Below, piece after piece: positions 15,770 through 26,492 of a DNA stretch of 64,000 bases; the first letter of the stretch is position 1; each line of letters begins with the position of its first letter. Under the pieces are notes generated by a model that ran no database searches, was not told the DNA's origin, and was given only the letters and a program-made list of their open reading frames with translations. Source of the DNA: Thermoplasmata archaeon (GTDB taxonomy: Archaea > Thermoplasmatota > Thermoplasmata > WALJ01). Both the position numbers and the translations under genes were made by a program. Where the stretch lies: positions 25,494-89,493 of the forward strand of contig JALTFR010000047.1 in NCBI GenBank assembly GCA_027006785.1, in the 5' to 3' direction.

Positions 15770-16756
15770 GTGCTTCTCTCGGACTTCGACTACGAACTGC
15801 CAAAGGACCTCATAGCCCAGCAACCTGCTGAACCCAGGGACGCATCACGCCTTATGGTGCTTGACAAAGGCCTGGAGCACAGGATTTTCAGAGATTTGCT
15901 GGAATATTTCTCTTCCGGGGATGTTATGGTGATAAACGATACCCGGGTACTGAAAGCCAGGATATTCGGAAGAAAGGATACGGGAGGCAGAATAGAGGCG
16001 CTCATCCTCAGACAGATAGAGGGCGATGTCTGGGAGGCGCTCGTCAAAGGCAGGATAAGGGAGGGCACGGTTCTGGACTTCTCGGGGCACACTGCTAGGG
16101 TTCTTAGAAAGGACGAGGGAAAGGCGGAACTCAGGTTCTCCGAGGATCCGAGGGCAATAATGGAGGAGCAGGGGATATACCCGCTGCCGCCCTATATCAA
16201 GGAATACGATGGGGATCTGGAAAGATATCAGACGGTCTTCGCAGATAAGGACGGTGCCGTGGCCGCGCCGACGGCAGGCCTGCACTTCACTCCCGAACTC
16301 CTGAAAGAGATTGAAAAGAAAGGCGTGGACATCGTGAACATAACCCTGCATGTTGGCTGGGGAACATTCAAACCCGTGAAGGTGGAGAACATAGAGGAGC
16401 ACAGGATGGAAAAGGAGTGGTACGAGATAAGCAGAGATGCGGCGGAGCGCATAAACGGAAGGGAAGGGAGGTTGTTCGCAGTGGGAACCACATCCGTGAG
16501 AACGCTTGAGAGCGCTTCCGTGGACGGCGCTGTGCTTCCGGGCTCCGGGGAGACCGATCTGTTCATATATCCGGGATATGAGTTCAAAAGCGGTATGGAC
16601 GCCCTTATTACCAATTTCCACCTTCCGAAGAGCACACTATTGATGCTGGTGAGCGCCTTCGCAGGTCATGATAGGATAATGAATGCGTATCGCATCGCTG
16701 TTCGGGAGAGGTACAGGTTCTTTTCCTTCGGTGATGCTATGCTTATTTTTAGATGA
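15770..16756 (+). CDS. queA: S-adenosylmethionine:tRNA ribosyltransferase-isomerase
   Basis: QueA moves the ribosyl part of S-adenosylmethionine onto preQ1 in tRNA to form epoxyqueuosine, the penultimate step to queuosine. Motifs are DFDYELPKDLIAQ at the N-terminus, SRLMVLDK, VINDTRVLKAR, PTAGLHFT, and the C-terminal FHLPKSTLLMLVSAFAG, all typical of bacterial QueA. The start is uncertain. A TTG at 15716 would add 18 residues, but family alignment and a TATA-like TATTAAATAT about 25 bases upstream favour GTG at 15770. Queuosine enzymes of this type are bacterial and unusual in archaea. A bacterial-type tgt lies 2.3 kb downstream on the same strand. Confidence 0.93.
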   Translation: MLLSDFDYELPKDLIAQQPAEPRDASRLMVLDKGLEHRIFRDLLEYFSSGDVMVINDTRVLKARIFGRKDTGGRIEALILRQIEGDVWEALVKGRIREGTVLDFSGHTARVLRKDEGKAELRFSEDPRAIMEEQGIYPLPPYIKEYDGDLERYQTVFADKDGAVAAPTAGLHFTPELLKEIEKKGVDIVNITLHVGWGTFKPVKVENIEEHRMEKEWYEISRDAAERINGREGRLFAVGTTSVRTLESASVDGAVLPGSGETDLFIYPGYEFKSGMDALITNFHLPKSTLLMLVSAFAGHDRIMNAYRIAVRERYRFFSFGDAMLIFR

Positions 16757-16848
16757 CGTCATATTGTTTTTGACAGATGCGCTTTTAAAAGAAAGTTTTA
16801 TTAAGTAAAAGGTAAATGCCTGAGTACCTATCGAAGGAGGACAGAAAT

Positions 16849-19041
16849 ATGAGAAAAAATTCAAAGGTGGCTTTGAGCCTGTTCATCGTGTTTGCGATGG
16901 TAGCGGTTGCTTTCTTCGTCACGCCGGTCAATGCTTTTGACCAGGTACATAAAAGAGTAGAGGTGGGTGCGACGAACCCTTCCTCCGTGACTTTTGAGGA
17001 CATTGCATGGAGACGAGGATATGGTGGAGAAGACCCGGAGAGCTATTCCTACGCCATTGCGGTTGGATACAAGGACAATGGCGGGGGAAGTATCAGCGGG
17101 GCCATCTACAGATATGACCCGCAGAATCCGGGAAATCCCTGGATTGAGATCACTTATGGTAACAATGCAAATCAGAAATATTATGCTGTTGTGTACGACA
17201 ACTATTCCATGTCAGATACCTTCTATGTCCTTGGAACTGACATCTCAACCTCCAAGGCTGTGTCCCTTAAAGTGGAGTCTGCAAACAGTGCGAGCCCTAT
17301 TGTCTCCGATTTCAGCCCCGGCAGCGGAGCTTCGGTCTTCTACGGAGCTTACTTTGATGGCAGTATGGAAGATGGGGGGTCTCTCTTCGCAGTAGGAACC
17401 GACGGTTCAAATGGTGTCATAATGCATTGGAGCCCCGGCGGTGATGCTATATGGAACAGTGTCGCAAGCACCGGATCTGGAGACTCCCTGAGTGCTGTCA
17501 CCTACGGAAACGGAAATCTCACGGTAGTTGGAAATAACTCCGGAGCAGGCTCTGCGGTTGCATACTTCTATTGTCTGACGAACAACACCCTTATGACCCT
17601 TAACGTTCCATCGGATGCCATGGACTTCCGTGATGTGGCATGGATGCCCTACAATCCGGGAAGCAATAGTGACAGATACGGTCTGATAGTTGGAAAGAAC
17701 AGTTCGGGAGATGGCTTCGTGTGGGGAGTGTTCTCTGACAAGAGCTTTGCTAATGCCTTCGGACTTGCTCCGAACACCCCTGTTCTGAATGCTGTTTCAT
17801 GGAACTGGAACGGTAGTTTCGCCATGATGGTCGGGGATTACGGAAGCATATACATGTACTATGACAAGGATGAAGGTGTGGTGGTTAACTGGACAGATAA
17901 GAGTTTCAACGGAGATCTGTTCGGTGTGGCCATAAAAGAGCCGGGTAGCCCGGGATATGGGCTTTCGGTTGGAAACAGTGCTTCTCCTATCATATCCTAT
18001 CAGGTATCTGATTCGAGCACCCACATAAGCGTTGATACCGCATACCCGCACATAACACGCGTTGAGTTCAGGGATCAGTCCAACGTCAACAGGGTTAACC
18101 AGCAGGTAGATGTCGGAGACACGTATTATTTCCTTGTTGACTCCTATTACAATGTGAGCGGGACGGATGAGTGGGGTAGCATTGATATCAGCATAAAGGC
18201 ATGGTATGACGGCAACTCAGAGATTATGTCGTTCAGCAACGCACCTGCAGGCGGGAACATAAGGTTTGAGATAGACTATGATGACGGTACCGGCTCATGG
18301 AACCTTGTTGAGCCTTCCACCGGAGAGATCGTGCTTGGTAGTGCCGGAACCCCCTATACCTACAAAGACGTAGACGGGAATATACACCATGTGGTGAGCA
18401 TCAATATGACCATCACACAGCAGATAAGATATGCTCCCGGAGACGGTTCCTGGGATGCGGCAACCAACAATCACATTGCCAGCGACGCTTTCAACGATGC
18501 AGATAGCTGGAACTTCAATGTGACCGTAGTGGACAGTAAACATCCTTCTGCGAAAGACTTCTGGTGTGATGAGTTCGGAATCTATGCATATACGGAGGTC
18601 GGTGCACAGGACAACCCCGAAGGTGCTGGACCTCCGGGCAGTACCATATATCTCAATCGCCCCAGTAAGCTTATAGTGAAGAGCAACCTTCCGTACTATG
18701 TTACTGTCAATGTCACGGACCTGACCTCAACCTCCGGCCACAAGATAACAAGGGACAACATATATGTGCTCAATGCGAATGGTACTGACAACACTTCCGC
18801 TAACAGTGCGATCTACACATGGACCAATTTCCAAAACGGAGATCTTTTCGTCTGGGGAACCCCGGGCAGCCCTCCATCAACCATGCTGCCTGTTGACAAC
18901 GGTCTTTACACCGTGGGTGGCAAAGGAGTCTATGACACTGCCTCGTTCACACCTGTGGAATGGAAAGTGGTTGTTTCTACCAGCATCCCGGAGGACCATT
19001 TCCAGGCAACGATAACATACAACATCGGGTACAACTCGTAA
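16849..19041 (+). CDS. Secreted surface protein with beta-propeller-like repeats
   Basis: About 730 residues with a clear signal peptide (MRKNSKVALSLFIVFAMVAV, cleavage after VNA). The N-terminal 390 residues hold repeated blocks around AVGYKDN, LFAVGTDGS, LTVVGNN, LIVGKNS, MMVGDYGS and LSVGNS, spaced like blades of a beta-propeller. A C-terminal beta-rich part with many sequons follows. No C-terminal membrane helix is seen, so it is released or held by the S-layer. The ATG at 16849 has GGAGGAC 8 bases upstream and starts the signal peptide cleanly. It contains none of the AGCGCT palindromes common elsewhere. It separates queA from tgt. Confidence 0.8.
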   Translation: MRKNSKVALSLFIVFAMVAVAFFVTPVNAFDQVHKRVEVGATNPSSVTFEDIAWRRGYGGEDPESYSYAIAVGYKDNGGGSISGAIYRYDPQNPGNPWIEITYGNNANQKYYAVVYDNYSMSDTFYVLGTDISTSKAVSLKVESANSASPIVSDFSPGSGASVFYGAYFDGSMEDGGSLFAVGTDGSNGVIMHWSPGGDAIWNSVASTGSGDSLSAVTYGNGNLTVVGNNSGAGSAVAYFYCLTNNTLMTLNVPSDAMDFRDVAWMPYNPGSNSDRYGLIVGKNSSGDGFVWGVFSDKSFANAFGLAPNTPVLNAVSWNWNGSFAMMVGDYGSIYMYYDKDEGVVVNWTDKSFNGDLFGVAIKEPGSPGYGLSVGNSASPIISYQVSDSSTHISVDTAYPHITRVEFRDQSNVNRVNQQVDVGDTYYFLVDSYYNVSGTDEWGSIDISIKAWYDGNSEIMSFSNAPAGGNIRFEIDYDDGTGSWNLVEPSTGEIVLGSAGTPYTYKDVDGNIHHVVSINMTITQQIRYAPGDGSWDAATNNHIASDAFNDADSWNFNVTVVDSKHPSAKDFWCDEFGIYAYTEVGAQDNPEGAGPPGSTIYLNRPSKLIVKSNLPYYVTVNVTDLTSTSGHKITRDNIYVLNANGTDNTSANSAIYTWTNFQNGDLFVWGTPGSPPSTMLPVDNGLYTVGGKGVYDTASFTPVEWKVVVSTSIPEDHFQATITYNIGYNS

Positions 19042-20205
<1,164 letters not shown>

Positions 20206-20407
20206 CACTGCCAAACCCCTGCTCTGGCAAGAGCATTCATTCGATATTCGAAAACTGATATTATAGGGGATTGTGATAACAAAGAATATTTTCAAAGAAG
20301 AGAAAATAAAGGGAAAAACGGTTTATTTCATTCCTGCTTGGGTGTGGGCCCTGATATATTCTGCCCCTGTCAGAAAGCCTTAAAATTTCCGTGTGTCCTG
20401 TGATTCC

Positions 20408-21409
20408 ATGAAAAGGATTTCTATGGAGCGCTCCGGAGGCGAGGACAGCATATGGACTTCATGTCATGATGAGACAGGAAAAGCGGTGCTTGTCGGGAGC
20501 CTGAAAAGAGACGGCAAATATGGCGTTATGATGAGGGGTGTGAGCGCATCCGGAGAGGTGTTGTGGGGGAAGATGCATGAACTCGAATGCCAGTGCGAGG
20601 TTAATGCCGTTGTTGCCGTTATAAGAGAGAAGAAAGGTTACCTTATGGGTGGTAACGCCTGCGGGACTCCGACGAAAGAAGGGGGCCGGGACTGGAAAGC
20701 CTATCTTCTCAGGACCGATGGGACGGGAAATCCTGTTATGGAAAGGTTCTGGGAACCGGGAGAGAACAGCGCCGTATATTCGGTGAAAGAACATGGAGAG
20801 GGCTTTATCTGTGCCGGTGCAACTGAAAAAGACGAGGTGAAGTATGTGTTTATGACAAAAACGGATGACCTCCTAAGGTCTGTGGAAACCGTCCGTTTCG
20901 GTCCGTATGAGAACACTATTGTCGGAGGTCTGTCCGAAAGCGTCCTCTCCTATTCCTTCATGCGTGACGGCAGATGGAGTGGTAAGGTCTTAGAATTCGA
21001 TGAGGATTTGAAAGAAAAAAGATCCCTTGCAGAACTCGATGGGCTCCAGATATACTCGTCTAACATCTTCGATGAAGGTATCTTCATATCGGGAGAAAGG
21101 GAAGGAAAGACGTATGTGGGAAAGGTTCTCCTCGAAGGAGATATTGTGGAATACCTAAAAGGCCCGGGCGTTATCACCTCAATCAAATCCTTCGATGGTT
21201 GTGCGCTCCTTGCCGGTGATCTGAAGGGGAATCCGTATGTCGCTATTCTGGACCGAGATATGAATATCGTGGAAGAACACAGAGAAACCGGGATTTCTGG
21301 ATGGTTTGAAGATGTCTGCAGTCCGGATGGGAGACATCTCCTTGCAGTTGGATACTCTCTGAAGGACAGAGGCGCTCTCTCCGTGCTTCTTGAAAAAGAG
21401 AGCCTCTGA
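20408..21409 (+). CDS. Cytosolic protein with propeller-like repeats, function unknown
   Basis: About 333 residues with no signal peptide or membrane helix. Repeated blocks such as AVLVGSLKRDGKYGV, GYLMGGNACG, GFICAGATEKD, GIFISGEREGK, CALLAGDLKGN and LLAVGYSLKD recur at regular distance with a small-residue/glycine pattern. This suggests a six- or seven-bladed beta-propeller related to delta-60-repeat or quinoprotein-like families. No active site is visible. The ATG is about 25 bases after TTAAAATT, so leaderless. An upstream in-frame GTG (20393) would add five residues. Confidence 0.65.
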   Translation: MKRISMERSGGEDSIWTSCHDETGKAVLVGSLKRDGKYGVMMRGVSASGEVLWGKMHELECQCEVNAVVAVIREKKGYLMGGNACGTPTKEGGRDWKAYLLRTDGTGNPVMERFWEPGENSAVYSVKEHGEGFICAGATEKDEVKYVFMTKTDDLLRSVETVRFGPYENTIVGGLSESVLSYSFMRDGRWSGKVLEFDEDLKEKRSLAELDGLQIYSSNIFDEGIFISGEREGKTYVGKVLLEGDIVEYLKGPGVITSIKSFDGCALLAGDLKGNPYVAILDRDMNIVEEHRETGISGWFEDVCSPDGRHLLAVGYSLKDRGALSVLLEKESL

Positions 21410-21421
21410 TTCCCGGATATG

Positions 21422-21796
21422 TCATTTACCGGGAGCGCTATATTCAACGCTTTTCACCTTCAGCTCGTAATTCCCCCATTCCTCATTATACCTTAGAGTG
21501 CCCGTCACTGTTGCGCTCCCCTCCTGTATGGTTTCGTTACCGTAATATGTGCACCTGAGCGAGTAGTTGCCTTCTTTGAGGTAAAAGGTCGTGAGGTTTC
21601 CGTACTCCTTTATCCCGCTGATGTTGCCTTCAACCGTGATATCTTTGTTCAGGTATTTCTGAGGGTTCTTAAGTACCTGTGATGGCGTTAGGATCGGGTT
21701 CTGTGTCTCCATGCTGGCAGAGAGAGCGTAGAGCGCTGCCGTGCCGATTATCGCAACCGCTATGGCGAGGTAAAGGAGCTTTTCCCTCTTTTCCAC
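21422..21796 (-). CDS. Membrane-anchored OB-fold protein
   Basis: 124 residues with an N-terminal membrane helix (about 7-27) and then a compact beta-rich domain. The segments TPSQVLKNPQKYLNKDITVEG, YYGNETIQEG and ATVTGTLRYNEEWGNYEL have the look of the OB fold seen in CcmE-like and nucleic-acid-binding families. The histidine that binds haem in CcmE is not obvious, so haem delivery is not claimed. The domain would lie outside the cell. It is convergent with the preceding gene and divergent from the deoxyhypusine synthase gene. Confidence 0.65.
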   Translation of the reverse strand: MEKREKLLYLAIAVAIIGTAALYALSASMETQNPILTPSQVLKNPQKYLNKDITVEGNISGIKEYGNLTTFYLKEGNYSLRCTYYGNETIQEGSATVTGTLRYNEEWGNYELKVKSVEYSAPGK

Positions 21797-21863
21797 GATA
21801 CTGCATCGGTTTGAGGTTTAAACACTTTCGGGAAGTTTTTTAAGCCTGAGGCGATGGGGGTGC

Positions 21864-22793
21864 ATGGACCTGAAACCTGTGAAGGACATTGAAATCCAGA
21901 AGGGGATGAGCGCCGACGCCCTTGTGAGAGCGATGTACGAGGCCGGGGGATTCACGGCGAAGAACCTCGGAATCGGAGTGAACATACTTGAGAAGATGTT
22001 CAAGGAGGAGAAGATATTCAATTTCCTCTCATTTCCCGCATGCATTCTGGCGACTGGCACCAGAGGAGTCATTCTTGAGCTCGTGAAGAGAAAGCTTGTG
22101 CACGGCATAATCACCACATGCGGAGCGCTGGACCACGACCTTGCGCGCTCCTGGGCCGACTACTACCACGGCACATTCTTCGCGGACGATGCCGAGCTCC
22201 ATCAGGAAGGCATTAACAGGCTTGGGAATGTCTTCGTGCCCAACGAGTCCTACGGAATACCGCTGGAGGAGCATATGCAGCCCATACTTCAGGAGATATA
22301 CGACTCCGGAGTGCGCGAGATATCCACGAAGGAACTTGCATGGGAGTTCGGGAAGCGCATGGACGAGCGCTCCTTCCTTTACTGGGCATGGAAGAACGAG
22401 ATACCCGTCTTCATACCCGGAATAACCGACGGTGCCTTCGGCTCGCAGATATGGAGCTTCTGGCAGGACCACAAGGATTTTCATGTGAATCTGTTCAAGG
22501 ACGAGCAGGACCTTGCGGATATAGTCTTCGTGGCAGAGAAGACCGGAGCGCTCATGATCGGCGGAGGGATATCAAAGCACCACACGATATGGTGGAACCA
22601 GTTCAGGGATGGCCTCGATTATGCGGTGTATGTGACCACTGCCGTTGAGTACGACGGTTCCCTTTCGGGTGCCAGGGTCAGGGAAGCCGTGTCCTGGGGA
22701 AAGGTCAGGGAGGATGCTGACTATGTCACCATAGATGGAGATGCCACGGTGCTTCTGCCCCTGATGATAGCCTCTGTTCTGGAGCGCCTCTGA
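21864..22793 (+). CDS. dys: Deoxyhypusine synthase
   Basis: The enzyme transfers the aminobutyl group of spermidine to a lysine of aIF5A, the first step of hypusine formation needed for translation. The 309-residue length is normal. Diagnostic segments are TCGALDHDLARS, FVPNESYGIP, PVFIPGITDGAFGSQ and GGGISKHH, where Lys238 is the expected enzyme-intermediate lysine. DADYVTIDGDAT closes the NAD-binding region. The ATG lies about 25 bases after TTTTTTAAG, consistent with a leaderless message. It is a single gene, as usual in archaea. Confidence 0.97.
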   Translation: MDLKPVKDIEIQKGMSADALVRAMYEAGGFTAKNLGIGVNILEKMFKEEKIFNFLSFPACILATGTRGVILELVKRKLVHGIITTCGALDHDLARSWADYYHGTFFADDAELHQEGINRLGNVFVPNESYGIPLEEHMQPILQEIYDSGVREISTKELAWEFGKRMDERSFLYWAWKNEIPVFIPGITDGAFGSQIWSFWQDHKDFHVNLFKDEQDLADIVFVAEKTGALMIGGGISKHHTIWWNQFRDGLDYAVYVTTAVEYDGSLSGARVREAVSWGKVREDADYVTIDGDATVLLPLMIASVLERL

Positions 22794-22831
22794 GGGCAAT
22801 CTTTTTAATACCCCTTCTTTCTCGTGGTAAT

Positions 22832-22993
22832 ATGAAGGACTGGATAATCTCTCTACTGGTGTGGCTCATACTGCCCGCTCTTCTTCTTGCGATAGTCATA
22901 CCCTTCTACTTCAACATATTCTGGGTGATGATGCTCTTCACCTGGCTGGGATTCGGCTTTTTCATCATCAATCCGAGCGCAGAGAGTCAGTGA
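22832..22993 (+). CDS. Small two-helix membrane protein (53 residues)
   Basis: The frame starts MKDWIISLLVWLILPALL, has a second hydrophobic stretch WVMMLFTWLGFGFFII, and ends PSAESQ. A TATA box (TTTTTAATA near 22803) lies about 25 bases before the ATG, as for neighbouring leaderless genes, which is the main reason to accept it. No family is recognised. Confidence 0.55.
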   Translation: MKDWIISLLVWLILPALLLAIVIPFYFNIFWVMMLFTWLGFGFFIINPSAESQ

Positions 22994-23054
22994 TTGCGTC
23001 CGCCCTGCCCCTTTGTACCAAAGAATATTTATGCATGATGTGAATCGGTATTCT

Positions 23055-24089
23055 ATGAATGAAAGAGGCCTTGCAGCCCTTCTCGTAGTGCTTCTCATAT
23101 TCTCGCCTGGCTTAACAGTGGCCCTCGGAGATGAACAGGGTTCCGGAGGCTTATTTCCTGCTCCGTATCAGCCAATCTTTATTCCGGGCTATCTTTCATT
23201 CACATTTGACGGAGAAAAAGGCCTTATAGATAACATATCGCTGAACAATACGCTTCTCATCGAGAGCGTCGTTCTTCCATGCGAGTATCGTTTTGATGAG
23301 AACATGGCAGGATTTGAGGGTTCTTTCTCTTCTTCCGACTATGAAATAAGTTATAAAGCGAACGAGACACCATCCATAAGGATAACCGCCCTGAAAGATA
23401 TGCACTGTTCAATCGGGTGGTCCGGAGCGCTACGGATATCCGATGGTGCTTTTGAGATATCCAGATACGGGTCTGTAGCTGTAATTGTGACTGACGGAGA
23501 GATGGACAAATCAGGCAGTGTCTCTCTGGAAAAGGGAGATGTACTGATTATGAGGTTCTCTGGGACCTCCAACACTCCTGAGATGGACCTTATGAAGGCC
23601 CTTGCTCAATCCAGAATCGGAGCTGAAATCTCGGTCAGCGGCAATGAGTGGAGTTCCATGAATTACGATGAGATGAACGTCACAGCTCTGAAGATGAGAC
23701 CCGGTCTCTGGTCCTTCAGGGTAAGTTCCTCAGACCATCGTGGAAAATGCCTCGTCTTTCATCTGAATGAAAGCTCGTCCGACAGTAAGATCTCTGTCAT
23801 TGTGGACGGGCATCCTGCAAAAATGGGCGGATATTATGACACTCTTTTTTCCTCCGGAAACTCAACCGTATGGAATATGACGGGCAAAAATGGCGAAAGA
23901 ACGGTCTATGTCTATACCCCGTCATTATCGGAGCACGTGATAAGCATCGAGGAAGAGAGGCCGGGTGCTCCTGCCGCAACGGTAACTCCTGCTGGCCCCC
24001 CTGCATCGGAAACTGTGTTCATACCGGTATTGCTGGCAATTGCGATATCTGCCGGTGCTCTTTTTGCTGCTATTCGGCGAAAGAGGTAG
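23055..24089 (+). CDS. Exported protein with C-terminal membrane anchor
   Basis: About 344 residues: a signal peptide (MNERGLAALLVVLLIFSPGL), an extracellular beta-rich region with several sequons (NNT, NET, NVT, NES, NST, NMT), a Pro/Ala-rich stalk (PGAPAATVTPAGPPAS), then one membrane helix and RRKR. This is the usual order for archaeal cell-surface proteins. The start was placed at the signal peptide; TATTTATG lies about 25 bases upstream. The binding or catalytic role is not visible. Confidence 0.75.
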   Translation: MNERGLAALLVVLLIFSPGLTVALGDEQGSGGLFPAPYQPIFIPGYLSFTFDGEKGLIDNISLNNTLLIESVVLPCEYRFDENMAGFEGSFSSSDYEISYKANETPSIRITALKDMHCSIGWSGALRISDGAFEISRYGSVAVIVTDGEMDKSGSVSLEKGDVLIMRFSGTSNTPEMDLMKALAQSRIGAEISVSGNEWSSMNYDEMNVTALKMRPGLWSFRVSSSDHRGKCLVFHLNESSSDSKISVIVDGHPAKMGGYYDTLFSSGNSTVWNMTGKNGERTVYVYTPSLSEHVISIEEERPGAPAATVTPAGPPASETVFIPVLLAIAISAGALFAAIRRKR

Positions 24090-24156
24090 GTCGTTATGGC
24101 ATTTGCTGAATGAGTTTTAGCAAGATTTAAAAATGATGTCTAATATTGTGTTTCAT

Positions 24157-24594
24157 ATGAAAGGATTTCCAAAACTGCATGTCTACCGGCGTTTCGGACA
24201 ATATCCAGAGGCCTCTCTGACATTTGCTGTGTTTTTTCCACTGTTGGGTGTCGTAACAGGCGCGGAATACCGGTATGCACTCTCAAATTCCTGTCTTGTC
24301 TTCTTCTTGATAGAGCTCGCACTCTCTGTTATTGTGACCATGGACGCATATAGGAGGGGTTTGCCCGGCATAATGTGGGGATTCATCGCATTCGTGCTTC
24401 CCTATATTGGTGTTCCGATATACCTCATTTACATCGTGGCTGGCGGCTATACGAGATTTCATGTAAAACGCGATCCTGCCGCAGAGGAAATAAAAAGGAA
24501 ATGGCAGGATGAAGGAGAGCCAGTAAAAGAAGGCCCGCCCTTAACGGAGTCTGAAGATAAGAATGCTAATCTGAGCCCGTACATGAAGAGATAA
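24157..24594 (+). CDS. Membrane protein with three predicted helices
   Basis: About 145 residues. Hydrophobic segments lie near residues 19-37, 45-62 and 72-96, the last containing WGFIAFVLPYIGVPIYLIY, like the phospholipase D-nuclease N-terminal or small DUF-type membrane modules. A charged cytosolic tail follows. The start at MKGFPKLHVY fits a leaderless message from GATTTAAAAA near 24124; an upstream ATG adds eight residues. No function assigned. Confidence 0.65.
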   Translation: MKGFPKLHVYRRFGQYPEASLTFAVFFPLLGVVTGAEYRYALSNSCLVFFLIELALSVIVTMDAYRRGLPGIMWGFIAFVLPYIGVPIYLIYIVAGGYTRFHVKRDPAAEEIKRKWQDEGEPVKEGPPLTESEDKNANLSPYMKR

Positions 24595-24696
24595 TAGATT
24601 CCGTGATTTTCGAGATTTTGAGGGGTCTCCGCCCGACTCCAGGAATTTCGTCCTATCAGTAACAAAGCTTTAAAGTAATGAGCGCAATCTTTTCCC

Positions 24697-26265
24697 GTGA
24701 GCGCTCCTCAGATAGAATGGACCGAAAAGTACAGGCCAGAAAGGCTGGAAGAGATAATAGGTAACGAGCGTCAGAGAAAGAGGATGCTGCTCTGGGCGGA
24801 GGGTTGGATGAGAGGGTGCCCTGCCGGTAAATGCGATAAGGGCTCGTTGAAGGACCCGATAATGGGGAAGAAAGCACTGCTACTTGCAGGCCCTCCTGGA
24901 ATAGGAAAGACGACGAGCGCTCTTGCACTGGCGAATGAGATGGGTTGGGGCGTCATAGAGATGAACGCCTCGGATACGAGAAACTCGGATGCTGTCAGGG
25001 GCATAGCGCTCTCCGGTGCGATAACGCAGGGCTTCGCTGAGGATGGTTCCTATGTGCCTGTGGAAGACGGCAGCAGGAAACTTATAATCATAGACGAGGC
25101 TGACAACCTCTCGGGGAATGCGGACAGGGGCGGAATAAAGGCGATCGTGGATGTGATAAAAAATACGATGCAGCCCGTTATCCTGATAGTCAATGACCTC
25201 TATGCCCTGCAGAAAAGGTCCTCCTTCTTCAAACCGAAAAAGAGCTCCCCTCTCGAGATCCTTTATTTCGAAAGACCCTCGGATTCCGAGGTGGAGGCCT
25301 TCCTCAAAAGGATAGTGGACTCTGAGGGGTTGGAAATGGATGCGGAAGTTCTGCGTGAGATCGCATTCCGTGCCTCCGGCGATGTAAGGGGCGCTATCAA
25401 CGACCTTCATTCCTTTGCGTACTCAGATGTTGGTATCGAAGATGTGGTGGCAGCAGGCAGGCGGGACAGGGAACTGGACATGACGGAGGCCCTCAGGCAG
25501 CTCTATTACTCCGCCAGCATACCGGAAGGGAGAAATTATCTTATGAGAATAGACGAACAGCCCTCCAACACGCTCCTGTGGCTGGACGAACTGGTACCGA
25601 AGATAGCGCCTAACTCCGTAGAGCTGGAAAGAAGCCTTGCCCATCTCAGTATGGCGGATGTGTATCTTTCAAGGGTCTTCAGACGGCAGCAGTACTCCCT
25701 CTGGAAGTATGCCACGGATGAGATGGCGGCCTCGATCGTTCTCATGAGGGATGCGGAAAATTTCCCGAAAAGGCTCTTTCCGATGTGGCTGGTTTCCATG
25801 AGCAGGAGCAGAGGGAACAGGAGCATAAGGCGCTCTCTGGCGATTAAACTTGCAAGACACCTTCATACCACAACGGACCGGGTTCTTCAGGATGTCCTCG
25901 TGGCCTTCGGTGTTCTCTTCAGAAAGGATAAGAGGTTCATGCTGGAGATGATATGGAGGCTCGGTCTCGATGAAAAGGAGGTGAATTTTCTACTTGGAGA
26001 TGCGGCGATGGCGAAATTTGCGGTTGAAAAGGCGTATTTCGGGAGAAAAAGAGGGAGTGAGGAGATATTCTCAGATGGGGGAGACCCCTCTATTTCCACT
26101 GGAAAAGGTTCGGAGCTCTCCGGGGAAGGTGGAGGAAAGGAAGATATAGAAGGTAAATACGAAGCTTCGGAGGATGGAAAAAGAGAGGCTGATAGACCGG
26201 ATAATAGAAATAAGAAAAGCAGGGGCAAAAAAAGCATCCCTCCCAATCAGCAGACGCTGTTCTGA
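24697..26265 (+). CDS. rfcL: Replication factor C large subunit
   Basis: RfcL forms, with small subunits, the clamp loader that places PCNA on DNA. The AAA module shows IEWTEKYRPERLEEIIGN at the start, Walker A AGPPGIGKTT near residue 65, Walker B IIIDEADN near 130 and sensor-2 ASGDVRGAINDL near 230. A long charged C-terminal tail ends in QQTLF, a PCNA-binding (PIP) motif at the extreme end. Length 522 is normal. The start codon is GTG, about 30 bases after CTTTAAAG, and the octamer GAGCGCTC overlaps it. Confidence 0.96.
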   Translation: MSAPQIEWTEKYRPERLEEIIGNERQRKRMLLWAEGWMRGCPAGKCDKGSLKDPIMGKKALLLAGPPGIGKTTSALALANEMGWGVIEMNASDTRNSDAVRGIALSGAITQGFAEDGSYVPVEDGSRKLIIIDEADNLSGNADRGGIKAIVDVIKNTMQPVILIVNDLYALQKRSSFFKPKKSSPLEILYFERPSDSEVEAFLKRIVDSEGLEMDAEVLREIAFRASGDVRGAINDLHSFAYSDVGIEDVVAAGRRDRELDMTEALRQLYYSASIPEGRNYLMRIDEQPSNTLLWLDELVPKIAPNSVELERSLAHLSMADVYLSRVFRRQQYSLWKYATDEMAASIVLMRDAENFPKRLFPMWLVSMSRSRGNRSIRRSLAIKLARHLHTTTDRVLQDVLVAFGVLFRKDKRFMLEMIWRLGLDEKEVNFLLGDAAMAKFAVEKAYFGRKRGSEEIFSDGGDPSISTGKGSELSGEGGGKEDIEGKYEASEDGKREADRPDNRNKKSRGKKSIPPNQQTLF

Positions 26266-26492
26266 TGTTTTATCATAGGTGCTTTTGAGTCTGTGTTCAT
26301 GTTGTGGTATGTTGTGATCGTTCTCTGATTTGCACTGCTGTCATAGTGCGTGAAGCTATTTTCATGTTGTGAATATTGGCCCCGACCATATCCGCTGTTT
26401 TCTCCGAGCGCTCCCTTATTGTATCTTCACTTTCACTCAACCCCTCTCATCACCTTTATAACCCATATCTGACATGGCTCTCCGGTGAGCAA

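Noticed and set aside
26376..26492. Thirty-nine extra N-terminal codons for RadA
   Set aside because: They include the TATA box and have no counterpart in RadA; the start at 26493 fits the family.
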